Below are positions 10,391 to 21,657 of a stretch of 64,000 bases of DNA, in pieces. The notes below the pieces were generated by a model. It made no database searches. It was not told the origin of the DNA and saw nothing but the letters and a program-made list of their open reading frames with translations. Made by a program: the position numbers and the translations under genes. Position 1 is the first letter of the stretch; every line of letters starts with the position of its first letter. The DNA is from Ahaetulla prasina (Eukaryota; Chordata; Lepidosauria; Squamata; Colubridae): contig NC_080543.1 in the NCBI RefSeq assembly GCF_028640845.1, positions 94,105,825 to 94,169,824 on the forward strand. The letters run 5' to 3'.

Positions 10391-13039
10391 TAGTATTAAA
10401 TACTATATTTCAGGAAACTGCCTTTCCTGAAAACAGCTTGCTCCTTTCCATCCTTCCCTCTCCATCTCTATTGTCATCTACCCATTTGCCCGGTTTCCCC
10501 CAAACCTTGTTTGGTCCTCATCATTTTTCCCTTCTGGAATAAGGACCTATCATTCCTTTGAGGTAGTCCAGAAAAGAAGCATAAACCACGAGAACACTAC
10601 CTTTATTATAAGGTTTTAGTAAGAGAATTTTGCAAATCTCGAATGATTTCTCCTTTTGTTTACTTTTACTTTCTCAAAAACTAGGGAAGACCCTTTTTGA
10701 GTCTCTTCCTATGTTCCTTTTGCTTTTGTGGGCTGAGATCCATACATGAATACCCTCTTTTCATGGTGATTGTCTAGTCTGCAGCCCTTCCTATGGTCTC
10801 CCAAGGTCATTCCACATACTATTACAGGATCCCATTCAGTCATCCAAATTATCCCATGCATCAACTTGTACTAGCTTTACGAAAGCTTCTGACACCTCAG
10901 GACTACCAGCTATCCATGTGTTTTGCCAATATTTTTGACTCTCTGTCTTTTTATATCACACAAATGTATGTTACATTTACCCTAAGGAAACAGAGCATTA
11001 GGTGAAAGTATTCTATGTCAACTCTAAATCTATTAAACTCATAACTCTAGCTGTTTCACAAATGGAATTAAGTTCAATTCAGGACATTAATAATATAGTA
11101 AGGGGTTTTTCCTTCTTTTTCTGTTTTGTGTAGTCTACCACTTACTTAATTCTTAATAAATAATACAGTCATATTTTATCATTGCTTCTGCATTTTCCTG
11201 GTCCTGAAAGGCAAACAAAACCAGATACATGGTTGTTGTTGTTTTTGTGGCTATACACTACTTGGATGATAGATGATGGAAACATCACATTTGCCTTTTT
11301 TAATGGTAGAAGTAAAAAAAATAAATAAAAGTACCCAGTGAGAATATCTTGTATCATCTCAATTGGTTTACCCTTTCAGTATCACTTTGGGAGAGAGCTA
11401 TGATGATGAATTAGTTTGTATGGAGAACAGGAGAAAGTAATAGCAATGCTGTTTCTAAGAATAAGTATTCCACTTAAGATAAATGTGCACATTGAAGCGA
11501 TCTTCTGAGAGGAACCTAGTATCAGCAAATAAAATGAGAGCCAATACTGCTTTGAACTGCTGGTTGCTGCATTAGGTCATGACTGTTCTGAATATGAAAA
11601 CATTTTAGCAAATTTAAAAAAAAAACAAATAAAAAATATGTATTCTATTAGATGTTGGTGTCCACCCAATGGAAAGGAAAAAATTGAGCCCATTTACAGC
11701 AGTTACCTATGCATGAATTAGGAGGGACATGGGAGGGGAAGGGGAAGAGGAGATGCCTGTAGAATAACAGTTTGAAAAAAAATATTCTATATTTAGAAGA
11801 TTGACTAAGCCATCCATGATCTGAGATAAATGTCTAAAAATTACATATCACAAAACTGCCAAAAGGCAGTTTGGCAATGAAGCTATAGTGTTACCATCTT
11901 GATGTTCCATTTTTAAATCTCTGCTATTAAGAATTAAATGACACACTCCTTTTCTTAAATTCTGTTATATTAAGGAACTGAGAGCTGTAGTGTAACATCC
12001 AAAAGTGATTTAATAAAAGAAACAAGGAAAGAAAACTGATTCTTTTTATATAGAACTATATTCTCTATTTGCTGTGTACATGGTCTTCAAAACCATGAAT
12101 TATAGATCAGATTAAACAGATTTGGAATATTGAAATATGCAATATTATAAAGCATCTTGTTCTTTAAAGTAAATTACAATTATAGTACTTAGCTAGCTGT
12201 ATATTTTTTCCAAAAACAAACTTTCTCCATCATTAGGCAAAAACAACCTGCAAATAATCCACCAGTTCTATAAAGTAGCATAGGTAAATAATCCAAAAAA
12301 TATTTATAATATATTATGTAGCAAAGGGCTGACAGCAAATCTAATTGAACAAACTGACATATTAATTATAGATTAGTCTTATCTACATATGAAGCTTGGA
12401 GCAAATTATGCCTAAAGATTGAGCAATACACGTATTAAAAGCAATCCATCCTTTACCTCAGATATCTATTTCAGATCATGAAAGCAATTTATCTACATGG
12501 ATAATGTCTCCATCAGTGACTTATGGCATATTCTAAAACCATCCAATCATAATTATACCAACATAAGAACAATGAGGAGAGACTTTATATCACTTCAATG
12601 ATGGTTCAGTTATGTTATGAAAATGTTATAAATCATTAATAAGGAAATGAACTTTAACTTATTTTCACTTAGATTCTATCCCCATTTCCTGGCCTTGCTC
12701 CATTAACTATGATGTTCAATCCACATGGAAATAGGCAATGGCAACTAAAATCCTTGGGCTTCTCTCCAGGTCTTCTACTCTGCATGGGATATGATCATGG
12801 CAAAGCAGATTAAACAGCATGTAGCACACACAGAATGCTAATTGGCTCTAGGCAGGACCCCAACTTTTATTGCCAGTGAATACAACAGGTATTCTGTGCC
12901 TCTAATCAACTGGAAGTGTCTAAGCAAAAGGCTCTGGCCCAATGTCATGTCCTCATCTCAGCTATCTTTGAAGGCTGATACAGGAAGATTCCTTACCAGT
13001 GACTCTGGACACAAATAAATGTGCTTTTCCAATGCCTGT
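10391..13039. other. AT-rich unannotated stretch
   Basis: No gene, RNA or transposon end recognised. The segment around 12300-12520 is less simple in sequence and could be conserved non-coding DNA, but this cannot be judged from one genome. Confidence 0.5.
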
Positions 13040-13169
13040 CCTACAGAGTCATTTGTATTAGCCTCATGTCACCATATACTGCATAAACACTCAGGACATA
13101 CAGTAAATTTTACACAACCCAGTTGTTTCCAGATAGGCAACCCTATTACTAGTTATAATGTTGTCAAGT

Positions 13170-13196
13170 TCTCGCAGCAGGGCTCAAAAGTCACTG
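13170..13196. repeat. Older repeat interrupted by L1, left part
   Basis: CAGCAGGGCTCAAAAGTCACTGG resembles CAACAGCACTCAAAACTCATTGG at 18073-18095, and the right part continues at 16090-16217. The two loci are diverged copies of the same unidentified repeat, one of them split by the L1. Confidence 0.55.
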
Positions 13197-13211
13197 GACG
13201 GTGACTTTCTC
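13197..13211. repeat. Target-site duplication, left, of L1
   Basis: GACGGTGACTTTCTC is repeated exactly at 16075-16089. A 15-bp duplication is within the usual range for L1 target-primed reverse transcription. Confidence 0.95.
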
Positions 13212-13771
13212 TCTTTTTTTTTTTTTTATTTATAAAAAAGTTTTATTTTTACAATCTTGTCAAATAATTCATCCAATGTACAGTTATATACAATTAGTCG
13301 GACCTGCCCAGTCACCACCCCCCTTTTTAACCTTCTTCCCTCTTCTACCTTCTTTTACTTTCCAAACCTTCCTCTCCTTCTCTTATCTACCTCCTCTCCT
13401 CCCTCCACCCTACACTCTTCTCCCTCTTCTACCCCTCTTCCTTCCTCTTCTCCTCTTTCCTACCTCCTACTCTCTCTTTTTCCTCCCACCGTTCTAAAAT
13501 GGTAACTATGCAGACCCGACCCTACATTAATTATATTTCTTCAATAATCCCTGTACATTAACCATCACTCCATCACTAACCTCAACCCCCAATTCCCTCC
13601 CCTTACCCCCACCCCCACCCCGACTTCCCAGAACAAAATGCAGGGTATCAAAACTAACAATCATAATCTAAAATAATTCCTAAATTATAATCTCTGGTCT
13701 CTCCACGCTTATTCACACTCTCAATTCCCCTCTCCTTCAAAAATATATCTAATACAAATTATTTCCTAAAT

Positions 13772-14287
13772 TTACTCATATGCTATTTGATATTTTTTTA
13801 TCTGATACTTATTTTGAATATAATCAATCCACATTTTCCATTCTTCTTTTTGAGTATCCAACACACCATTCCAATCACCCATTAATATATATGATTTATA
13901 ATCCCAAAATACTATTCTTTTATGTAAAAACTTGAAAAAATTTTCTTGTTGTTGATTCGGAGCATAAACTCCTATTAATAATGTCTTCTTTCCCTCCAAC
14001 AAGAGTTCAATAGCAATGTATCTTCCTTGCTTATCCACCTCAATTAATTTTGCTGATATATCCTTCTTTATATATATAACTAAACCATTTTTTTTCTCCA
14101 AAGAGGAGGCAACAAAATGTACTCCCAGTTTTGAATTTATCAAATATTTCTGGTCTAAAGATCTAATATGTGTTTCTTGTAAACAAGTAATGTCATTTTT
14201 AAATTGTTTCAAATAATGAAATACTTTCCTTCTCTTCTGCGGTGAATTCAAACCATTAACATTCCAAGATAATAGTTTAATTGCCAT
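13772..14287 (-). CDS. L1 ORF2 remnant: endonuclease N-terminus fused to ORF2 C-terminus
   Basis: A 171-residue open frame. Residues 5-14 (LLSWNVNGLN) and 36-40 (LQETH, with E38) are the first catalytic blocks of the L1 apurinic-type endonuclease. GVYAPN (106-111) and GDWN (137-140) follow. The later S/D/H catalytic residues are absent. From about residue 149 the sequence EWKMWIDYIQNK continues to the stop and looks like the natural ORF2 C-terminus, since the L1 fragment at 29639 carries the same terminal segment. The deletion of roughly 1,000 or more codons is thus in frame. The start ATG overlaps the end of ORF1 by 11 bp. The protein should be catalytically inert. Confidence 0.8.
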   Translation of the reverse strand: MAIKLLSWNVNGLNSPQKRRKVFHYLKQFKNDITCLQETHIRSLDQKYLINSKLGVHFVASSLEKKNGLVIYIKKDISAKLIEVDKQGRYIAIELLLEGKKTLLIGVYAPNQQQENFFKFLHKRIVFWDYKSYILMGDWNGVLDTQKEEWKMWIDYIQNKYQIKKYQIAYE

Positions 14288-15442
14288 TATCGGCCAAAGG
14301 AAACTTTTGGAACACTAGCCGCAAATCACATTTTGCTTTAGGCCTTGCTCCTCCCACTGTTTCCGTTGTAGTAGTTGCCAGTTGTTGTTGTGCCTTCATC
14401 TCTTGTTCCTTGCGTTTAGCAGCAGCTCTTGTCAGCCTTTGTTCTTTTGAATCTAAACCCGTCGTAGGTATTTCCAACACTTGTAATAAATCTTCTTCCA
14501 TCACAATCTGTTCTTGTACCTGCTTCACTTCTCTTTCCTTCACTTCAGCCTCCCTTCTTCTAGCTTCCAATGGGGGAAGACTTCCAACTTTTAATACCTC
14601 AACATAAAATTCTCTTGCTTTTCCAACTGTATTGAGACGATGTACTTTCCCTGCATAATATACTATTATACCAGTTGGAATATCCCATCTATATTCAATC
14701 TGATGTTTTTTAAGTTCATTCACCAGGAAGGCAAATTCCTTCCTAGCCCTTAACATTTTGGTGGAATTTCCTTTGATATCAAAATATCTTGACCAGCAAT
14801 CTGAATCTTCTCCCCCTTATATGAAGCTTGCAAAATCTGATTTCTCACTGTTCTGTTTGTAAAATAAATAACAACATCCCTTGGCAACTTTTTTTGCCTT
14901 GCTATCCAAGAATTCACACGATATATTTTATCAATTTGATAAGCCACATCTGCTGGACGAGCTGCTAATATCTCAGCAAATACTTCAGAAAAATTTCCTT
15001 AAATTCTCTTCCTTATTTTCTTTCAAACCTCGAATTCTAAGAGAAAATTCCATATTTCTATATTGTATCAAAACTATTTCATCCTCTGTTTTTCCATTTT
15101 ACTTTGAAATTCATCCATTTTATTTTCTAATTTTAAATTATGTTGCTTAATTTCTTCAACCTCCTCTTCCAATAAAATCACATTCGTTGCCAAACTTTGT
15201 ACTGCCATTACAAATCCTTCTTTAACTTCTTTATTTCCCACTTGAATTTCTGATATCTGCTCTTTCATTTCAGACATCTCATCAGTTATTACTTTAAATT
15301 TTTCTTCTATAAAGCCTTTTAAGTTCTCTTGTAACGCCTCTAAATTCAATGTTCTAGTCTGTGCTGTATGAGCTGGAGAGGCACCAGTTGATAAAGTTCC
15401 AGAGCGCTTTGTTACAGTAGACTTTAATTGTATGGCTGCCAT
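14277..15442 (-). pseudogene. L1 ORF1, two frameshifts
   Basis: Three overlapping frames make up one ORF1. The first (15442-15074) has a Thr/Ser-rich N-terminus and a long heptad-like coiled coil (about residues 30-120, EMSEMKEQISEI.., VILLEEEVEEIKQH). The second (to 14750) has the RNA-binding core around VIYFTNRTVRNQILQ. The third (14756-14277) has the C-terminal nucleic-acid-binding region and a Lys/Arg/Glu-rich tail. ORF1p normally trimerises and coats L1 RNA. The frame changes sit at an A-run near 15090 and another near 14762, each consistent with one missing base. No other disruption is obvious, so the copy is young or the indels are sequencing errors. Confidence 0.85.
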
Positions 15443-16074
15443 CTTCTATAAAATTATTTATGTATTTCCAACTTAATATTCACTTTAAATCTTCTTAACC
15501 TCTGAGAAACACAGTCTTTTAAAGCAGTATTTAAAAATCTCCCTAGATTCTAGGCAGCAAAGAGTTAAAGAGTTGAAGTAGCAAATAACATGCAATTTAC
15601 CAAGTGCAGACGGCAAGCTGTGAAAGTATCACTTTCGCTTTCCACTCGTTAACTTGTTAACAATTCGCCTCCATTTTCTTGCTGTTTTCAAACTTGTTAC
15701 AAAGTATCGGGGAATCGGCTTGGCTACTTGCATAAAGTTCTCCCACTTTCATTCTGTCCGGTATAATCCTTTATTGTCCAAAATAAATCTCGGCGTTTGG
15801 TCGTGGTGATTGGTTCCGCCCAAGCAGAAGAATCCTCGGATCTGGAGCTCTTCGGGTTGCTGGAGGGAACTTAACCCTTCAAACCCCTTTTTTCTCAGGG
15901 GCTTTAGGGAAATTCAACCTCTGCCCTCAGCTCACCCCCTCCTCTTCTCCCGAAGAGAGGGTTTTTCGAACCGCTGGACAGCAGATTTAAGCTGTCCTAG
16001 CGATTCCACAAAATCCAGAGGTTGGTGATCGTAAAGATCACCACCATCACCTACGGTGCCAAACCGGAAGTCCC
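15443..16074 (-). promoter_or_regulatory. L1 5' UTR, presumed internal promoter
   Basis: Upstream of ORF1 lies about 630 bp that is GC-richer than the flanks, beginning with GGGA at the insertion boundary. L1 5' UTRs carry an internal RNA polymerase II promoter; its presence here is inferred from position and completeness, not from recognised factor sites. Confidence 0.55.
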
Positions 16075-16089
16075 GACGGTGACTTTCTC
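16075..16089. repeat. Target-site duplication, right, of L1
   Basis: Exact copy of 13197-13211. Confidence 0.95.
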
Positions 16090-16217
16090 CATGCTAAATG
16101 CTAGTTTTATTAAGCACCTAATTTGCCATATCAAAGTGCATAGTAACTTGCCACAGTCTTCCACATTCTAATCTTTTATGTTTTCCTATCCCAATCTAAT
16201 CCTTCTACACATTCTGT
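16090..16217. repeat. Older repeat interrupted by L1, right part
   Basis: It aligns with 18097-18235 through blocks such as TTTATT(A/G)AG..CCTAATT(T/C)(G/A)CCATATCA and the CCAATCTAAT/CCATCTAATGCTCCT region, at roughly three-quarters identity by eye. Family unknown. Confidence 0.55.
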
Positions 16218-17554
16218 TAGATTTTTTTTTTGATTTTCTCTTTTTATATATACTTTTTATTTCTTATATCTTGTGTATCTTCTGATTTTTCATACCTTTT
16301 TCAGATTTAGATTTTTATTTTTACTCTTGGTGTATTCTTTAATGACAGTATCTCACTTTTCTTATGTTGATTTATGATGGTAATAAACATTTGATTTGAC
16401 TTATTTTCACAATGGACATATTCATCATGATAATAGTAAACAAAGACAAAAAATTGAAGTGATATCCTGTCACAACTCACCATTATTCAGTAAAATCAGA
16501 AAACAAAGTCAGGTAAAGTTTTAGACTAATATCACTTCTCTAAGAATAATATGTTTGTTTTTCCAACACTTTATATTTGAAGCATGCACATAAAATGTTG
16601 GAAATGTAGGGATGGGATTCTAAGTCTGCTCCCAGTGAACTTTGTAAATAATTATGAATTGTTTGATGGCTCTTATTCATTAAAGTCCTTGATGTAACAG
16701 TTTCAAAACATTAGTGCTGGATGATTTGCATTTAACATTTACTGTACAACCAAATAACTATTATTATATTAAAGACATGGTGATTTATCACAACATAATT
16801 AGTAGAAAAGTCATGCATATAAATTAGCCCTATTTCCAGATGCCAAGAGTATCTCGGCTCCTGCTGTGTTAAGGAATGTGAATTCTTTTGCAAGATAATT
16901 TCAGAAGTAATAATAAAAACGGTATAATCTACTTAGAAGATAACAGTAATAAAAACAATCTTTCTAAAGCTTCAGTTCTTAGCATGTTCCACACCCATCC
17001 TGGAGATGGAAATAACAGGAAATGATGAAACATTTTACAAGCCATTGTATGATGTCATATTACGATGTTATGGAATAATGACCCAAGCATTCCTTTGCTG
17101 TCAGTAACTAGAAACCTCTTGGGTCATTGTTTGACAGACATTTCCTTATCAGAGGCCCCAATGCCTTTAATGATGGCAGAGTTTCTAATGTATTTGAAAA
17201 GTTCTTAAAAATTTGGGGAGATATTCAGAAATTTATCTGTCTTGAAAGTAACCCTGGCTGAACTATATAACAAAATGAAACATCAGAAGTTAACCAGGGG
17301 AAATGTTTTATGACATTTTGTATTATGAAATAAAATCTGTTAAGATCATTTTTATGTCATAAAATGTTTTAGAAAATTTGCCAAATTTCAATTCCATGAG
17401 AATCATGCATCCTGAATTTTGGATACATTCTGTAAGTTATACTTTGGTTCAAAAATTGTTGCCCGATTGCCCAATTTCACCCAATTAAAGGTTACGAGAG
17501 CAATTGTTTTAATAGTATTTATTTATTTATTTATCTATTTATCTATTTATCTAT

Positions 17555-17589
<35 letters not shown>

Positions 17590-18067
17590 TTCGAATTTAT
17601 TATAGATGAAATAAGTGTATGGTAAAGTGTTTCAATATATTAATTAAGTCATATTAATATTTGGCAATTGCATGGAAGCAGAGTGCACGTACTGACTGCA
17701 TCTCTTATTTGTATATGGTCAGCATGTTTACATATTACAGAGTATATAAACGCTGACTATGTAATATAATCATAAATAATAAACTATGGAAATAAAGTAT
17801 ACATTCTTGGGCTATTCAGGTATGTTTACAAAATACGAAATAAGTCCTGAATTTTATATGGCCATAACAAATAAAAGGTGGAAATATCAGCTTTTCTATA
17901 TGTTTCCATGCTTAAAACATGGTGAGAATCTACAATCTGATCCCATAATTAATGTATTTGGGGAATGTACAATTTTGGTTTTAAATTAAATTATTCTTTG
18001 TTCATTTAAAATAAGTAGTTAGCAGGACTCCTGTGATTAATGAGTCAGAATATTTAGCTAAAACCAA
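16218..18067. other. AT-rich unannotated stretch
   Basis: Only the tetranucleotide tract at 17516-17591 stands out. The frames at 17419-17625 and 17786-17989 are chance products of low-complexity DNA. Confidence 0.5.
17516..17591. repeat. (TTTA)n/(TCTA)n microsatellite
   Basis: About 19 tetranucleotide units, mostly TTTA with three interspersed TCTA units. Confidence 0.95.
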
Positions 18068-18235
18068 TTTGCAACAGCACTCAAAACTCATTGGATCATG
18101 GCATGTGCTATAAACTAGATTTATTGAGAACCTAATTCACCATATCAGAATGTTTTGTAACTTGATAGTTTTCCACAAATTAACCTTTTATATTCCCTAA
18201 TTCCATCTAATGCTCCTACGTCCTTTAGATTCTTG
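18068..18235. repeat. Second copy of the older repeat flanking the L1
   Basis: Diverged, uninterrupted counterpart of 13170-13196 plus 16090-16217. It represents approximately the unoccupied state of the L1 target. Confidence 0.55.
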
Positions 18236-18322
18236 TATTGCTGCTACAATAAAAAGGTGCTTCTCAATTAATTGAGCAGCATCTCCTTCCCCCAGCAAAA
18301 AAAAACAGTGGCTAAGGATATC

Positions 18323-18590
18323 TTATTTTATTTATTTATTTTATTTATTTATTTTGTCACACAGTATATATAAGCATAAGCATGAAATAACTATACAATA
18401 TATAAGCATATATATAAAAGCATAAGTATGTAATAACTATATTAATTGGATATAATGAAAGGAAACAATAGGACAGGAACGGTAGGCACACTTGTGCTCT
18501 TATGCACGCCCCTTACAGACCTCTTAGGAATGGGGTGAGATCAATAGTAGACAGTTTTTGGTTAAAGCTTTGGGGATTTTGGGAAGAGAC
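18323..18590 (-). mobile_element. LINE 3' end, (AAAT)n-tailed family
   Basis: The minus strand reads the end of the coding region (ACTGTCTACTATTGATCTC), AGAGGTCTGTAAGGGGCGTG, the tandem CTTATGCTTATATA-type 3' UTR, and a TAAATAAATAAAATAAAA tail at 18323. It is a short 5'-truncated copy. Confidence 0.88.
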
Positions 18591-19799
18591 CACATATCAC
18601 ATAAACTATGCATAGCAGACACTCTGCTGTTCAATTTTTTTTTATAAATGCCTTTGCATATTGCATCTCTGACAACACATCTAATAAAGCCCATGAAGGT
18701 TGTTCTTTGCTTCCCCGCCTAGAAACTATTAATAGATGTAGAGATATGTATAGTAGGCAGCTGATTTTCAAAATGTGATAACTTGCGATTAATACTGTTT
18801 TCTTTAAAGATACATTTTTGAGCCTTCTCAGTAATTTTTCTTATCTTTTGCCCGTCTAGAAAAATTTGGAAAAAGCAGTTATTTTTAAAAATGGTAAGCT
18901 CTGTCTTCAATACTGCAACCAGCTATCTATAAAAGTGGAACTATATAAACATGTAAGTAACCTTCAGCTATTTTTATTATACAGTAGATACTGTGATTGT
19001 AGTACCAGATTGTAGTACAGCAGACTTTGGATACAATGGACAAAAACTATTTGCTACTTGATGTATGCATAATGTTCTGTTTGATCTAATAGAAATTAAA
19101 GTGTGACACCCCTTCTTCCCAATTAATGCAGTAAATGAAGTGTTTACTTGTATTAATACTCTTGTAATTATGGAAGACACATAACTTATGCTTTGTGATT
19201 TATCCCAATGGCCAATTTACCCAAATTTTAATTGTCATCATATTTAGCCTTCACATAGACACATTCAAAGAGAAATCATACATGCAACTCATCATGACAT
19301 CTATCTTAATGAATTTGAAGTTTATTTGGAAATTGAAGAAAATATTATTGAAATGATTGTCATTTTAGTTTAGAAACTGTTTCCATTCGTAACATTTGTA
19401 CAGATATTTTTCATTTGCCTCAGGGCATAATATGGATGATATTGTCATGATTCCTGCCAAAAGTCCTGAATATCTTGGTAATATTTGAGCTCAGTATATG
19501 CAAGTTAGTTTTCATCACTCTGCAGTTTCAACTGCAAGATTCTCACATGTTAAATTGTGTCCTCCATCTTTTGCTATGAATAAAGCTTGATATTTTTAAT
19601 GATGGTGAACATTCTGAATGTACAATAAAATAGCCTGAGTCCACATATTGTGCTAATATATAGTAGTTTAATCTTGACTTGCTTAATGAATCTTGGCATG
19701 ATGGCTCATGCAAATGAAGCCATAAGCCATGCTTTGCAAATGATAATGACTAAATTCACCTACTGAAGTAGGTCAAACAAAGCAAAGGACATTACATGG
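18591..19799. other. AT-rich unannotated stretch
   Basis: No gene or repeat end recognised. ATGCAAAT octamers near 19711 could be factor sites but occur easily by chance. Confidence 0.45.
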
Positions 19800-20536
19800 G
19801 ATGGAACAGATGTAGGCAAGACTAAGTGGCTATGGATACTTTGGCCTCCCAGTTTTGGACTGGTTCCATTTTTGGTCATGTATGGCATTATACTTGTCTC
19901 TTCAGGACTTCTACACAACTTAGGGTCCTGTGTACTTTCAATTCTTACATGAGTGGCAGCTGTGGCTAAGAAGGCCTTTGCACAAATTTATTTAGTCGTT
20001 TAGTTTAATCACCTCATGACTTTCTTTTAAGATCACTTAAAAGCTAAAGTAGTCCAGAAGGTGGGGGCACTTATAGGTATTCTTCAGCAGACCCATGTGA
20101 CACCTGTTCCATTAGACTTCCAGGTGCAGTTCAACCTATTAATCCCTTCACAACATAGAGCCTAGTTATCTGAGTGACTCCGTGTTTCTCATCCTTTCTT
20201 CTCATCTTCACATGGTTTAACAGAGTTGGCATGCTCTGAGCCTCATAAAGTAAACAATATCAATCAGTAGGATCTCGGAAGCAGGTCTTCTCTACTTTTG
20301 AGGAGAGTAAGGATGATGATCTTGATGGAAATATGCAGGATCTGTTGCCTAGAGCTAAAACATGTTTAAGTTCAAAATGAGATAGCATTTGGAAGCTGTT
20401 TTGGCAGATACATTGCTAATTCATTGAAATATAAGAGGGAGAAGGAGGTTTATTCTTATAACCCACCCAGAGTCACTGAGAGTGAGTTGGACAACCATAT
20501 AAAGTTTCATAAATAAATAAATAAACAAATAAACAA
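19800..20536 (+). mobile_element. Degraded L2 LINE 3' end
   Basis: GGCATGCTCTGAGCC, GTAAACAATATCA and GGAAGCAGG(T/C)CTTCTCT are the degenerate L2 C-terminal coding landmarks. They are followed by the L2 3' UTR signature CACCCAGAGTCACTGAGAGTGAGTTGG and an AAATAAATAAA tail. No continuous frame remains, so it is older than the L2 copies at 43-46 kb. Confidence 0.75.
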
Positions 20537-21550
20537 ATGCATAAGATTCTGATATTGAGCCAATGAAAGCAGTTTTACCTTTCCAGTGGAATTAATTTTC
20601 AGGTCTGGTCAACCTAGTGGAGTGGACAATCATGGTGGCTGCCCACTGATGCACAGTTCCCCCAGAAATTAGTATCCTGGCCATGGTTAAACAAGAACTT
20701 AAAACTTAGTTCTGTCTTCAGACCTTGCAACAGAGTGAGTACTTGAGTTATTGTATAATATTTTTTCTAAATGTAGGCGTTTCCCACAGAATTTTTTTTT
20801 AAAATACCAGTAATATAATTATATGTTTTTATTTTGTAAGTAGCTCAGAGCAATAAAAGATTTGGGTAGTAGCCTATAAATCTCATAAATAACTAAGCTG
20901 CTGCAACATGAGTAAAATTTACCACACTTTCTGTGATTGTAGCACTTCCAATGCAAATAGCTATTTATACGCAAGTTATGTTCAGATGTTGTCAATACTA
21001 GACTATCTCTTTGCTATAGTCACATGGTGAGAAGTCAGAATACTCTTATTAAATCTCAGTCACTAGGCAAGATTAATAGGTGGGAAGGATAGCTGTGAAA
21101 TGCCTCTCCAATGATGGCCCAGAAAGCACTAACTACTGAAAATGGAATTTATTTATAGGTACAAAAGCAAGGGTACAGGGGGAAAAAAGGTTGTAAACAA
21201 TGCAAATAAATTGATTGAAAAAAATAACCATATTACCAATAACTTATAGACGTGCACTTATCATACATATGTTTTCAAGATTTTTTTCATCTGATCTTCT
21301 CCATAAATTTTGGAATTCTTGTTTCCTAATGTACTTTGGGATTTTTTTTAATACATTTTTTTTAGCATATGGGCAATTTGCTAGAGCTTTTTCGTTTTCT
21401 CACATTTATTTGATCTTAGGAAGAAAATACGATGACTGCAAAACTGAAACAGAACTGAGCATATGCTTCTACATTTAAAATGGGGTGGGGACGACGACAA
21501 AACAGAATGTGTGGAATCCTTTCATTACTAATTATTGGGATCTTACAGAG
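20537..21550. other. Unannotated stretch
   Basis: Nothing recognised. The frame at 21215-21478 (87 codons, Phe-rich) has no identifiable domain. Confidence 0.45.
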
Positions 21551-21649
21551 CAGGGGTCTCCAACCTTGGCAACTTTAAGCCTGGTGGACTTCAACTCCCA
21601 GAATTCCCCAGCAAGCTTTGCTTAAAGTTGCCAAGGTTGGAGGCCCCTG
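21551..21649. mobile_element. Foldback hAT-type MITE, 99 bp
   Basis: CAGGGGTCTCCAACCTTGG at the left pairs with CCAAGGTTGGAGGCCCCTG at the right. The 8-bp duplication TTACAGAG (21543-21550, 21650-21657) is perfect. The element is little more than two inverted arms. Same family as 56458-56593 and 57558-57692. Confidence 0.93.
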
Positions 21650-21657
21650 TTACAGAG

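Larger units (their letters stand above)
13212..16074 (-). mobile_element. L1 retrotransposon with internal ORF2 deletion
   Basis: On the minus strand the element starts GGGACTTCCGGTTTGG at 16074, has a GC-richer 5' UTR of about 630 bp, ORF1 (15442-14277), ORF2 starting at 14287, a 3' UTR with a purine-rich tract, and a poly(A) tail at its left edge (13212-13228). Total 2.86 kb against about 6 kb for a complete L1. The loss is internal: most of the ORF2 endonuclease, all of the RT and the Cys-rich region are missing, while both ends and perfect 15-bp target duplications are present. It therefore resembles a half-L1 rather than a 5'-truncated copy. Confidence 0.92.

Noticed and set aside
12680..13060. 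Possible LTR ending near an AATAAATG signal
   Set aside because: No TG start, CA end or target duplication could be placed.
13201..13505. Two overlapping Pro/Leu/Ser-rich plus-strand frames
   Set aside because: They arise from the pyrimidine-rich complement of the L1 3' UTR purine tract and have no domain.
17419..17625. Hydrophobic YLFIYLFIYL frame resembling a membrane protein
   Set aside because: It is the translation of the TTTA microsatellite.
19680..19760. Two ATGCAAAT-like octamers as an enhancer
   Set aside because: Too short and AT-rich to distinguish from chance without conservation data.
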